From assembly GCF_937616625.2 (NCBI RefSeq), contig NC_065576.1, positions 3,536,501 to 3,600,500 of the forward strand: a stretch of 64,000 nucleotides of DNA. Reading direction: 5' to 3'. The notes beneath the pieces are model-generated. The model was not told the origin of the DNA. It saw nothing but the letters and a program-made list of their open reading frames with translations, and made no database searches. How positions within the stretch are numbered: the first letter of the stretch is position 1; each line of letters opens with the position of its first letter. Shown in pieces: positions 46,076 to 57,940 of this stretch. The DNA comes from Mercurialis annua. Taxonomy: Eukaryota; Streptophyta; Magnoliopsida; Malpighiales; Euphorbiaceae. The translations under genes were made by a program, and so were the position numbers.

Positions 46076-47491
46076 TTATTGAGAATTCCGAGCTACATAA
46101 GTTATTGAGGTATTTATCTATTTTTTGTTTTTTTAAGAACAAACAGATAAAATGTAAAACTCTCCGACTATGGATATCTCATTTTTTAAATCTCCGACTA
46201 TTGGTACGGTTTGAGAAATTTATCAATCCCTAAATTTCTTCAACCAAGCACACTATTATAAACACTGATTTTCAGTTCATCCTACTTTGTAAAACTGAAA
46301 ACAAAAAAAATTACATCTAGTTCATGATTCAACGGCTGGTTCAATTAGTTCAATCATCGTTTCAACTCCAATTCAATCAGGTTCATCTGTTTAATCTGAT
46401 CCAAATTGATTGGATAAAATTTCTAAATTTTTAAATCAGTTAAACCATACAGTTGGTTGATTTTTGGTTCAACCAATTAACACACCCTCTCTAGTTTAAT
46501 TTTCATTTTAATCGGTTGAACCAACTTATTTGGTTTTTAATCACTGATCTTTAAGTATGTCTATGTGCACATTATAATAATACTTGATGAGTTAACTAAA
46601 ATATAAAGCACAAACTTCCTTTTTTTGTATCTTTTTTATAGAACAATTGATCAAGTTTGAACTTAATTGTTGTGATGTGTGGCTCATTCGGTGTAAAGGG
46701 CATCAGTTAACCGAAAGGTGGCTATTTGAATGTATCTATAAAATTAGGAGTCTAGAATTTGATGATGCGAGAGCGGATTAAAGAATAGGCGACCTCAAAA
46801 TCGATTGATTAATTGCATTTTGTTGACTTCTATATTTAGGGAGAGCCAGTTAATGAATCGATTCTAAACCGAATTTTGGACTCCTTACTCGGCTCTATGT
46901 CCAGTTCCACATAGTAAAATAATCGTAAAGCCTGCTAATGTACGAGCTTTATTAAGACTGATGATATTTCACGTTTGACCGAATTTTAAAATCTAAATCA
47001 GTTTAAAACTATATTAAAGCTTATCATGAAGGTTTTTAATATATATAAACACCTTATATTAATTTCATTGCAACTCTACTCTCGCCATAATATAATTAAA
47101 CTCTCTTTGCCTATCAATGTGAATTACATTGATTGAATCATGTAAATTTTTATATTTTTTATATTTAATTTCTGCATAGCTTTCTCATCAACGATCATTC
47201 GTTTTCCAACACGATCTAAATTACTAAATGTCTAAAATTTCAACATCCATATCCATGCACAAGTAATGGGGAATGAATTGTGGCCATAAATGCATTAAAA
47301 ACCCCTAAAATGCTGATTTTGCAATGAAATGAAACATTATCAAGAAAAAGACATAACATCAATCAAACATATGAAAAAAAATCCAAAATTCTTGCTAAAA
47401 ACTCACATATTTCCCAATAAAATGTCACTATAATCATACTTTTTTTTAAGTAAATGACGCAAATGGAAAATGAAGCATAGAAATGTTGTTA
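46076..47491. other. Intergenic, decayed repeats
   Basis: No gene was seen. The stretch at 46330-46520 contains repeated ggttcaattagttcaat and ggttcaaccaatta motifs typical of degraded plant repeats. The part near 47492 probably holds the 3' UTR of the P450 gene. Confidence 0.45.
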
Positions 47492-50400
47492 TCATGGGCA
47501 GCTGTGATTGGTTGATTGTTTGCAAAAAGTAGCAGGAAGTCCTTGCTCTGGAATTGGAAATGGATCATACTCAACCCCACTTACACACCCTACTATTTCC
47601 CACCTGCACCAATATGCATTTGTCAATTAATCTCTGTTTACTTTTATTTGTGTTTCTTCCATTTCAAGATTCTTAATTATTTCAAAAACTACTAATTAGC
47701 GACGGTTTTATTAATTTCCGTCGGTCAATAGCGACGGATATTAAATTCCATTACTAATTTAAGTCTTTTTTGGCGCTTCAAATGTGCCACCTTACGGTAA
47801 ATATTTGATTTGATTTTGCTAATATAAATTTATAAATCTAAATAATTTTTTTCTATTATATCAACTAAATTTCCATTATGGGATCTGCTTAATTAATTAT
47901 TAGAGACACAAATTACCTGAATTTTGTAATGAGATGATGGATGAGAATAATAATCTCTAGCCTCGCAACTTCATTTCCTGGGCATGCATGAACTCCATTT
48001 CCAAACGGCATGAAACTATTGGCTTTTGGACCAACCTTCATTCATAACATTTAGGAAAATAAATTAAAAAAATTATTAAATAGTAAATTAAAGATGGTGA
48101 TATTTTCAGAATAAAAATTGTTAAAGACATAGCCAATTTCCGTGCATTAATAAAATTATTCACCATTTATTAAAAAAGAAAAAATTAACACATATTAAAA
48201 GAAGGTTTAATGGATACCAAAAAATTTAAATTTTTTCGACTTTTTACAATTCTAATCAAAACTTGATATATTGGATTAAAATTGTAAAAAAATTTAAAAT
48301 TTTAACTATAATTACAAAAGGTTTGAAAAGTTTGGATTTTCCGGTCCATTAGGTCTTGCCATGTCGGCATGATTTTTTTTAATATTATGGAGGTCACTTG
48401 GACTTATGCACACATTATTAAAACGATTGGACGATTTTGCTAAAGTAGTTGCAAAGATTTAAAATGAGACTAAAATTACAAAATTTTAAAACTTTGATTC
48501 AAATCGTAAAAATTAAAAAATAAATTAATATTTTTATCTATTAAGTCTTAAAAAAAAGGTGATTGTACAAAAAAAAAATTAGAAATTTTGTCTTCAATTC
48601 TCGTTCTAAAAAGGATTAACTCATTTTAAGGTTTTTGAACTTTACGTTTTTAATTTATCAGGTCCCTGAATTTTCATTTTGTCTTATCTGGCCCCAAAAC
48701 CTTACGTTTTTAGTTGATCTAGTCCATGAACTTCCATTTGGTCTTATTTGAATTAGCACTTTGATTTTTATTGCTTTCTCGGGTCTCAAACGGATGAAAT
48801 TGTAGGGACGAGATAAACTAAAAAATGTAAAGTTGAAGGACTAAATAAGTACAAATGGAGGTTTAAGGAATATATGAACTAAAAATATAAAATTCAGAGA
48901 TCATATAAGACCAAATGGAAGTTTAAGAACCTGATAAACTAAAAATGTTAATTTGAAGGACCTTAAAATGGATTAGTCCTTTTAAAAATAGCAATATTGT
49001 AAAATAATCATGCATTGTTCATATGGTGTTAGAGAATATCATATTATATTACCTCAAACCTTGAAGGATTAAATAGATGCGGATCAATGAAGAAATCTGG
49101 ATTGTGATGAATGTTTCGAAACAAAGGAAGTACCTTCCATCCTTTTGGAATTAAATATCCTGATCACCATTATGTATCATCAATATTCTTGCAATATAAG
49201 AATATTAATAACTATGTAGCACCGAAAATGAAATGCTGAAACGAAAAATTCTTGATAGGATCTTTGAATCAATCTTGTTCTAATTATCTAAGTGTTATCG
49301 GATCAAATATTATCGTTAATTAGCATTAGACTTGCTTGACGTAAAATAGATTGTTAATTCGTCTATATCTTTAATTTATTGAATAATTGTAATGGCTCGA
49401 TAGATAATTTAAGAAGGCAATAAATTTTATTGTCACGTTATTTTCATCACTTTTAATAATGTGGGTTGTTAACATAAATTTTATATAAATGTCCAAAATT
49501 GCCACATGATGCCACATATGACAAAAACTTTATATTTCATTTGCACACCAAGTCATTATAATTGATGAAGATAGTTGAGATAATCAAATTATTAAATAAA
49601 AATATAGCAATAATTAAAATACGATTTAAATTTTAGAAACGGCTCAAATAAATAAACGATAGTCTAGAAATAGTTTGTGTAAATTTCCCCTCATTTTACA
49701 TACTATTACCTAATTAAGTGTGACATAGTAAAAATACCTTTATATTCGACATCTTCAATAGCTTCTCTAAAGGTAAAAGATATGACACTTGCCATCCTCA
49801 AGCTCTCCATTATAACCTGAAATTAATTAATTATTTAATTAGTTAATGTTTGGTAATCATTTATTCCATAATTAATCATTATAAAATATTTTCAATATTG
49901 TTATAATTTGCAAAACATACCCGATTTGTGATAGGCATATTCCTAGTTTGAGACCATGTCAATGCCCTTTTTCCTCTTCCATTTGATTCATAAATATCCG
50001 TCTGCTCTTTCTGAAAAACCACCAAAGTAATCATCAGCTTCATTAAATGATGAATTAATTTACTTATTAGGAAATGCATATCAACATTAACATAGTTTGT
50101 CGAAGAAATTTTAAGAAAAAGTAAATAATAATACCACTCCCTATGATTAGGTTAAATTAGACAAAAAGATTTCATCTATGGTCAAATTGATAAAAAAATT
50201 AAAAAACTATTATCACAATAATACAAATTTCCAATTTAAACATGTTTTTTATGTAGATTTTGCTTATATGACACTTTTTTCCTTGTTGTTAACAATTTGT
50301 ATATAAAAACATATTATTTAATTGACACATACAGAACCGATGACGGAGGGAGGGCCATGGCCCCCTCCAACTTTCTAAAAATATTAAAATTAGTATGTAA

Positions 50401-53182
50401 ACTTTTTATATTTTAGAAATTGGCTCCCTCTATTTCCAAAATTGCCTCATCCATGTAATATAAATTACAATTTGAGCCTCTTAATGTTCAAATCTTGGCT
50501 CCGTCATTGTACAACACAACGTATTTTATGTCACCCTTCTCCAAATACGGAAATAAATGTTGTTGCTTTGTGTGAATTTGAGGGTTGGATATGATTATCA
50601 GCTCTAGAAAAATTGACGGACTAAACTGTCGAAATTATTTTTAGTAATATTTATGTCATTTTATTCATAATTGTGGATAGAAAAAATGATTTTGCCCTAA
50701 ATATTCCATAATTTTCTCGGAATATTTTAGAAAAATAATCACTTTTAAAATGTAGGAGAAAAATAACAATTTGAACTTAATTGGAGGAGTTTGATAGTAT
50801 TTTTGTTTTCAAAATTCAATTTACCTTTATTGCCTCTAAAAGTTTAGGGTCATCATGAATATACTTAAGAATCCATGTCAAGAGACTAGCTGTAGTATCC
50901 TGAGCCGCAAATAGTACACCAATGATGTTATCAGTAATTTTATCATCGGATAAAAAAAGTCCATTCTCATCCTTGAACTTTAGTAGATAACCCAAAAGAT
51001 CATTCTGCACTAAGTTCTTTTCTTTTCTCTCCCTCATCATCTCTCCTATAATCCTGCTTAGCCTTTTTCTTGCCTGAAAATTAAGAATTGCAGATAAAGA
51101 AAACTGAATTAAAGATAGCAATGGTGATGAAAAAACCTGGATTAATTGATAGAGACAGTAATTAATATTTACCATGAGAGATTTACTGTACAAAGTTCCA
51201 GGTAAATTTGTAGGGAGTGAATTGTAACCTTTGTCCAGTATATGGTAATTTATTTTCAGCTTTTCTCTGTAAGAACTTTCTAAGTTACCGAAGATGGTTA
51301 AAACGGCAGCGTCAAAAGCGAACTACATTCACAAAAATATGCGTAACATTAAGATATTGCGAGTAGATCTGTGAAAAAACCGAACTAATCCACATAATTA
51401 ATCCAATTGAATCAATTTGATTATACACGAAACCGGAAAACCAATCAAACGGACTATTTCGATTCTTTTTAACTGGAAATTTTTTAAACTCATGTTAGTT
51501 TAAAAATAAGAGATTTATTATTGTTACCATAAATGTCATATATTACACCAAAGTGATTTTAACAAAACCCTAAAGCTTAATGGCAAAAAAAACTCAAACC
51601 TTTACGACTCGTTGCAATTATATCCAAACCTTTTAATTTTTGCAATAATATCCAAATTGTATTATTTTGTTGTAATAATATCCAAATTGCACTTTTTATG
51701 TGAATTTTTTTGAGTTTTTTGCCATTTTTTGGGACTTTTACTATATTATTATACATCAAACCATAATGATAGCCTAATATTTTAATTGAAAACAACAAAT
51801 TTAGACATCAATTTGACTATTATTGCTACAAAAAATGCAATTTGGATATTATTGCAACAAAAAAAATGCAATTTGGATATTATTGCAAAAATTGAAAAGT
51901 TTAGATATAATTGTAACAAGTCGTAAAGGTTTGAGTTTTTTTACCATTAGGCCAAACCCTAGTATTGCTAGCTAGCTGTTTACAGGGAAACTTCGTTTAA
52001 TTTGTTTTTTAGCTAAAATCTTAGAATATGCATGAAAGCTAAACCTTGTAAAAAGAATAGCCTAAATTTTAAACATGTGATTTCTTTTGGACAAATTTTG
52101 ATCTTTTGTGCTAGACATTGAACTAACGTTTGACCCCAACAAATTGACCGCTGGAATGCTAAATTCTCAAGTTCTTCTATTATATATATACACATACACA
52201 TACTACTGAAAATATGATGGAGTTTACCGACGGACGTGAGGTCCGTCGATAATTGGACAATTATAGACGAATTCAATGAATACATCACAAAGAAAATTTA
52301 ATGATAGATTTACCGACATGCTTTATGTTCGTCGCCAATAATATCCTCAGCAATATTCCAAGAATTTCACGACTAATAATGTGGAACTCCTTTACGACGG
52401 ATTCTTCATCAGGGACGTCGAACATGTCGGTATGTCCTTCGGGATATTACAACACCATAAAGGTGCCATAATATCCCCACGTAACTTTGCTAATTAGCTC
52501 CGCTTTAATTATTTATTTAGCGACGGAAAAAATTGGTCTCTAGAACTCTAAATAGTTATTGCTTAGTGGAAATGACAAGATAAACTAACCTTCTTCATCT
52601 CATGAAATGTGTTGACAACATTTCCATTAGAAAATGATTCCAATGCAGAAATTGCAATAGCTTCAATATGAGGGACCAAATTTCTGATAACATCAAGAGA
52701 CAAAGAAACTTGTACTAATTTTCTAATTTGAGTATGATAATTGCCTTGATGAAAAAAAATTGCTGATGGGCCAATTAATTTTTCCTTGCTAGATGGATAA
52801 GTTGGCTTAAACAAATTTGCTTGTGTCACCAACACAAATTTAATTGCTTCAGGACTAGCCACCATAACACAAGGGCAACCAAGAATGTGAGTCTTGAAAA
52901 TCTCTCCATATCTAAATTAAAAAATCAAAAAAAAAATTAATACCCATTGATTAGAAGAAAATTAAATTAGAGAAAACCAACAAAAGATTGTTACCTTTTT
53001 TGCTTATTAGTGAAGAAAAAATTAGGGTTTTGGGAGTAGAGTTGAAGGGTTTCTCCAATATATGGCCAGCCCATTGAACCTGGTGGCAATTTTGCTCTTT
53101 GCTTATTTTGCCTATTTTTGATCAGTATGGTCATCAAGAGAAATAGGGCAAGGCAAAAACTATATACAAAAACCAAACCCAT
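47492..53182 (-). CDS. CYP707A4: Abscisic acid 8'-hydroxylase, CYP707A4-like P450, 471 aa
   Basis: ER-anchored cytochrome P450 that hydroxylates ABA at C-8', committing it to phaseic acid. Nine exons, minus strand: 52995-53182, 52590-52911, 51173-51322, 50825-51073, 49921-50010, 49738-49816, 49053-49159, 47917-48035, 47492-47603. All introns are GT-AG and the frame is continuous over 472 codons. The N-terminal anchor is LVFVYSFCLALFLLMTILI, then the hinge LPPGSMGWPYIGET. The I-helix oxygen-binding motif AAQDTT lies near residues 276-281, ESLR (ExxR) near 337-340, and the heme loop PFGNGVHACPG with Cys near 413. CYP707A hallmarks include YGEIFKTHILGCPCVM, FTFREAIEDVEYKGYLIPKG and a GLPATF C-terminus. 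The A4-type assignment rests on AAQDTTAS, QTRNMP and GLPATF and is from memory. Length matches the family, and no key residue is missing. Confidence 0.94.
47690..47770. repeat. CACTA-like subterminal repeat remnant (intron 8)
   Basis: Three variants of gcgacgg (agcgacggttttatt, tttccgtcggtcaa, agcgacggatattaa) lie within 60 bases, the type of subterminal motif found in CACTA transposons. No element ends were found. Confidence 0.4.
48205..48547. mobile_element. MITE in P450 intron 7 (first)
   Basis: The left arm ggtttaatggataccaaaaa, then tttttacaattctaatcaaa, matches the reversed right arm gacttaatagataaaaatat, then tttttacgatttgaatcaaa. Confidence 0.7.
48608..48983. mobile_element. MITE in P450 intron 7 (second)
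   Basis: Inverted arms: aaaaaggattaactcatttt, then aaggtttttgaactt on the left, and aaaaggactaatccatttta, then aggtccttcaaatt reversed from the right. Both continue through tttatcaggt and tttggtctta. With the preceding MITE it makes up about 70% of the 1017-bp intron. Confidence 0.8.
50338..50511. mobile_element. MITE in P450 intron 4
   Basis: The ends are cgatgacggagggagggcca and, reversed, caatgacggagccaag. A short element related to the gacggagcca repeats of plant genomes. Target duplication is not clear. Confidence 0.5.
51574..51953. mobile_element. MULE-type MITE in P450 intron 2
   Basis: The left arm agcttaatggcaaaaaaaac, then tcaaacctttacgactcgtt, matches the reversed right arm ggcctaatggtaaaaaaact, then caaacctttacgacttgtt. 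Both continue through ttttgcaataatatccaaat. The flanks aaaccctaa (51565-51573) and aaaccctag (51954-51962) form a 9-bp target duplication with one mismatch. Confidence 0.85.
52220..52540. repeat. CACTA-like fragment in P450 intron 2
   Basis: Repeated ccgacggac, ccgtcgat, tacgacgga, cgtcgaacatgtcgg and gcgacgga motifs in both orientations resemble CACTA subterminal repeats. No intact termini were found. Confidence 0.4.
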
Positions 53183-53235
53183 CTCTCTCTTTCTATCTCT
53201 ATTTCTAATGCTAAGTCCAACTCAATGAAAATGGC

Positions 53236-53243
53236 TATTTATA
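53236..53243 (-). promoter_or_regulatory. TATA box of the CYP707A gene
   Basis: TATAAATA on the minus strand lies 54-61 bases upstream of the ATG at 53182. This implies a 5' UTR of about 25-30 bases. Confidence 0.65.
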
Positions 53244-55080
53244 GAAGAAAAAGAATGCTAGAAGTTAACTTAATTGTTGTAAGTCTAGTAGGATGAGCAT
53301 TCGGTTTGAACCAATTTTTTAGATTACTTATAAAATTAGTGTGTGTTTATAATTACAATGAAAAATTTAAATCTCGAGTACGACACAAACTGTTATTTTA
53401 TATGTATAATATTCACAAATAAAGAATACTGATATAGATGCTGAAACAATATATATTCTATTGCTCGTATGGTTGTTTTATCATAAAATTATACGATATT
53501 CCAAATTACAAAAATTTATAGTTCGTTTCTGACATTATTAAAATTAAAATTTATTTTGTAATTGTAAAACATGCTAAATTTTTAATTTTAATTGCATTTA
53601 ACCTGTTTTTAAATTATCCTGAATCAAATTTACAAGAATATAAACTTTTTAAATCAACCTGCAGTCAGTTTCCGGTTGGGTTTGTTTTATACAATATTTT
53701 TTGGTCTGAAATCAAAATCAACGAATTTGTCTAATCAAACTAAATCGAATTTATCAATAGATTGTATATATAGTATCTTTAGTTTTCACTCAATTAGCTG
53801 ACTGAATTTGTCGTAGATTGTATAACAAATGCTGCTTTTTATTTTTGATTTTATCGACGGGGAGGAGAGAGTGCTAGTACGAGAAATTGAACTCACAATC
53901 TAGACAAATGTTGCCCCCTTATATTATTTGAGATATTGCTCATTAATATAGCTAATACTATTAATTGTGCTTAATTAATTAACTTTAGGGAGTGGTTATG
54001 TAGTACTAAAAAATATAGAAGGTTACGTCAGAGAATTGATTTCTTTAGTAAGAGAAAAGTTTAATGAACACCAGGTGTCCTTAATAAAGATCTGGTGCTC
54101 TTAAGAACATTACAAATGGGATAAAAAAAACAAGGCTTTTTCAGGTTTAAAGTGCCACCTACTTCATTCTAACAATTACAAAATCTCTGTTGTTTCGCAC
54201 TTTGCATCTCCACTCACTTCCTAAAATATGAGGAATTTGAACAAAAATACAAATTAAGGCAACAACATTCACAATATTTTAATTACCTGCAACAATATAT
54301 AATTCCTACGAATTTTATTGGTGAAAAGAGAAAGTAAAAGAAAAATCATTGCATGCATCAAACCATCGAAGGAGTTACAATAATCAAAAAACAGTGAGAA
54401 AAAAAAAATCCGGAATGAATTAGATTACAAAAAAAGAAGGATAATTGTGCTAAACTTAAGGTTATGTTTGTTGTACAAAGTTTATAACATTTGAATTATA
54501 ACTCGTTGGCTTATATTTTTATACATAAATATTAATAAAGGAAATCAGTTTATTTATATAACAATACATAATTTTTTTTATAAAATGTAAAACTAATTGC
54601 TCTTGTAAATCCATTCATTGTCCCTTTCCGAGTATTAGTTCTCTTGTATTTTTTGAAATTTTGAAGTTTTATAATCGATCAGCTAATTGCTCTCAATAAA
54701 ATTTGAGCATATATAGAATATTTATCATAGACATATAAGTAAATAAGTATAGTATATATAAGTACTGGATAAGATTCTATTTATCAGTCACTAATAATAT
54801 TAATTTTTTTTTAATTTCTCCATCAATGACGTGTCTTCATAAGCTACATAAATGATTTTATTCCGATACATTAAAGTTTTATAGTACTGCTAATCTTTTG
54901 CTAAAATTAAATAAAGAAAATTGTTTGCTTATTTTTATCATTCTTATTAACAAAAATAAAAAAGTATTGATTTTATTAGATTGGATTCTCATTCTTTTTC
55001 CAGTTACAGCCTTCGAATATATGAACTGGACAGACAAAATGTGGGACCCAAATCTGTTGTGAAGACTGAAGAGTCTATGA
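53244..55080. other. Upstream region of the CYP707A gene
   Basis: AT-rich non-coding sequence between the proximal promoter and the ACGT-motif cluster. No gene or transposon ends were recognised. The window 54060-54120 has an imperfect inverted pair around caccaggtgtccttaa and gatctggtgctcttaa. Confidence 0.5.
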
Positions 55081-55083
55081 TGC

Positions 55084-55224
55084 TGACGTGGAAAATTCTG
55101 GAAGGTGGCCCACTTCCACGTGGAGAGTAGTCACTCACGTGTAAGCTTTGATGGATCAGCTTCAAAGAGATTGGTATACGTCTGGTTGCTGTCACCGTCA
55201 GATTGATCTCAGTTATTACGTGTC
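55084..55224. promoter_or_regulatory. Cluster of four ACGT (ABRE/G-box) motifs
   Basis: TGACGTGG (55084), CCACGTGG (55116), TCACGTGT (55135) and TTACGTGTCG (from 55216) fall within 141 bases of sequence that is less AT-rich than its flanks. It lies about 1.9-2.0 kb upstream of the minus-strand CYP707A start. ABRE cores bind AREB/ABF bZIP factors, and CYP707A genes are known to be ABA-induced, so a distal enhancer role is plausible. The small frame across it (55004-55195) is not considered a gene. Confidence 0.5.
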
Positions 55225-57940
55225 GAGATCGAAGTGGTTAGAGTAAATAGTAGGGCTTTCTTTTCTTGTCCAACTGAAATTCAGGCATTCAGTCGTACAA
55301 AACCATTGTGGTGGAGCTATGTCAATTGTATTAAAATTGCCTTAGGCAGGAGGACACTCGACGTATCATCTTTTTGAGGTCTAAATAAACTTGTAGACAT
55401 AATTTAGTAATTTGAACTTGAGTACTATTGGAGGACTAAATTAAACTTGATTAATAATTAAATAATTGGCCGAATGAAAATGATAAAAAACAGTGAAAAG
55501 GGAGAAAAATGGCTGGTGATTGAAGAAAAAAATTAATAAAACGATTAAAAATAATTATATCTAATGACGGATATCAAAAAAATAACGTCACATACTTTGT
55601 CTCTTAATTCCACCATAGAAATAAGGAGTGGTTACGATTATGCCTACATTCTAATAAATTTAATGTGATGATTTAAATTATGAAATTTGTTTTTTAGAAT
55701 GGCTGAAATCTCACTATATGAGGCGTGGTGAAAATGGTAATGAAATGAAATTTTTTATTAGATTACGGGCGTTACATGAAGTCACTTGCACAAGAAAATC
55801 AATATGGCCTACAGGCTACACCGCAACCGCGCTGAATCACGAAAATCACCTCAATTATGGTGGAAACCGTGGTGGATACGAGTGATGCATTTTTCTATCA
55901 TCCAAGTTAGAGTTTAAAGGGATGTGTGAGATGTAAGACATTATAATTGTTTCTAGCTTGGTGTGTGAGAAAGTTGAACCAATTATCAGCGTTTGTTTTA
56001 AAAATATAGTTTATAAAAAGGTTTCCTATTAAAATGTTTATGTGTGTGTTTTGTACTCCTTAAATGACTTAGATTTTTTTTATCCCTTAATGTAGACATT
56101 AACCGAATACGCAAATTTGTTGTATCTTTTAATTATTCTATTACATAGTTTATTTGATTGATCAATTTTCAAATTATATTTCTACTCAATATTTTTGTTC
56201 CACAAACCATATTAATTTGATCACTTGCTGGCAACCCTAAAACTATGCCCTAACCAACAAGCTACAGTTTAATATTTAATAGTATAAGCGCTGGATAATA
56301 TTATGTCAAGGTTATAGGTTCAATTCCTCTCACAATCACTCTCCTCCCAATTATAAAAAAGAAAACTATAATTTATGTGTATAAATCAAAGTTTTATTCA
56401 TATCTCATAGCAAATGCGGTACCAGAAATAAATCCATATATACGTAACATGCCAATGGATTCAGTCCTGTACTCCAATCAATGTTCCAAAACATCACGAT
56501 TTCATTTGTTTTTGAATAGATCATGACAACGTGAATTTTGATAAGATGGTAATTAGTTAGATTATTGATTACATCGGTTTCCTTTTCAAGGACACCAATT
56601 CTTAGTGAAAATTATGTTTGTTTGCAATTTTTAGCCGCATGTGCTAATATATGAGTATGAAGAAGCTTCTACATATTTAAAAATCTGATTCTGATTTAAT
56701 GCATAACAGATATACCACATGAAAGCAATAAAAAAGTCAGTTTTCATCAACTATTGCAGAAAGAGACTCTTTTGACATATCTGTGTAATGTTTTTGTACA
56801 TACTTTAAATTTAAAGATGAAACTGTGCCAGACAGTGTTTAAGAAACGAACAAGCCCGGCCGGTTTGACCGGCTGTAATCAGAAAATCAGTATGGTTTGG
56901 TTCTTTCTTAAAATTTAGAAATATGGTTCCAACCCATTTACATAGGAAAAAAATGCAAGAGTTTTTTACTTACTAGTTAGAATATGATTTATTTATTAGT
57001 ATCTCAATCTATTTTTGAATTTGAAGTTTATGTATGTGTTCAACCTGTTTAATTGAAGTTGACGGACCGATTTGGTTTTAGAGAACACCCACCAAATCAA
57101 CCCTATTCTGCAATTAAGGATTTTGTATTTATATCGCTTATCCGATATCAGTTATATATACAAAACCAATATTTAAATAAAAATCGGAGTCTGTGGTGTC
57201 GTTGGTTACTAATTAACTAGTAAATTGGAAATTAGACGAGAGCTACAAAATCCAATAGGTATATGACTAACCAAAACCCGACACGTTTAACTAATCCGAT
57301 AAGTAAATATGACTACAAAATCCATTCATTTTGATTGTGCCTTCAGGGCAGTAACAATCATACATCTATTAAGTATCATCACCTCGTCTCTAATTCTAGA
57401 ATTTTCTGTCTCTAGATTTTACTAAGTTTAATAAAAGCTAATTTCTTTTTTATTACAATGAGGAAAGGAGAAATTGAATCTGTAACACTAGGCTATGGCT
57501 GTGGAGACAAGCCTAGATTTGTCTTTATATGTTATAATACCAGAAAATTCTAAAAAAATTGACCTATAATTAAGAGTTAAGACTACTAACAACTAAGCAT
57601 GGTATAATACAGTATAATCTAGCAAATTATAAAAGAACTTGTTCAATAAAATCTATGTTGTAAATTTAGTCCAACATATTTTCCAAATTAAACTCAACAA
57701 TGTCAATAATATTAAATTTCACTTGAGCAAAACAATTACAGGTATAGAACTCATGAAGTGCACAAAATACAACATATCTTAACTTTTTCTTTGGTTCAAT
57801 TCTACTCTAAAATTCATTTCATTTATGAATCAAACACAAGTATGTTCATTTAGGAATGAATAAATATTTACAGGCAGATTTAGGTTATAGTAAACTTACA
57901 ATGATACATCTTGACATTCCTGGAGGATGAACTTCATAGT
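55225..57940. other. Intergenic between CYP707A and RCCR
   Basis: AT-rich with no gene recognised. A ggttcaattcc box at 56328-56338 resembles a tRNA/SINE B box, but no cloverleaf can be drawn. The last 150 bases are probably the RCCR 3' UTR. Confidence 0.5.

Noticed and set aside
55004..55195. 63-codon minus-strand frame across the ACGT cluster
   Set aside because: Its composition is explained by the GC-richer motif-bearing DNA. No family match and no splice context.
56300..56345. tRNA- or SINE-like ggttcaattcc box
   Set aside because: No acceptor stem, anticodon arm or convincing A box could be paired with it. Similar lone boxes at 63085-63095 and (minus) 12455 were also not called.
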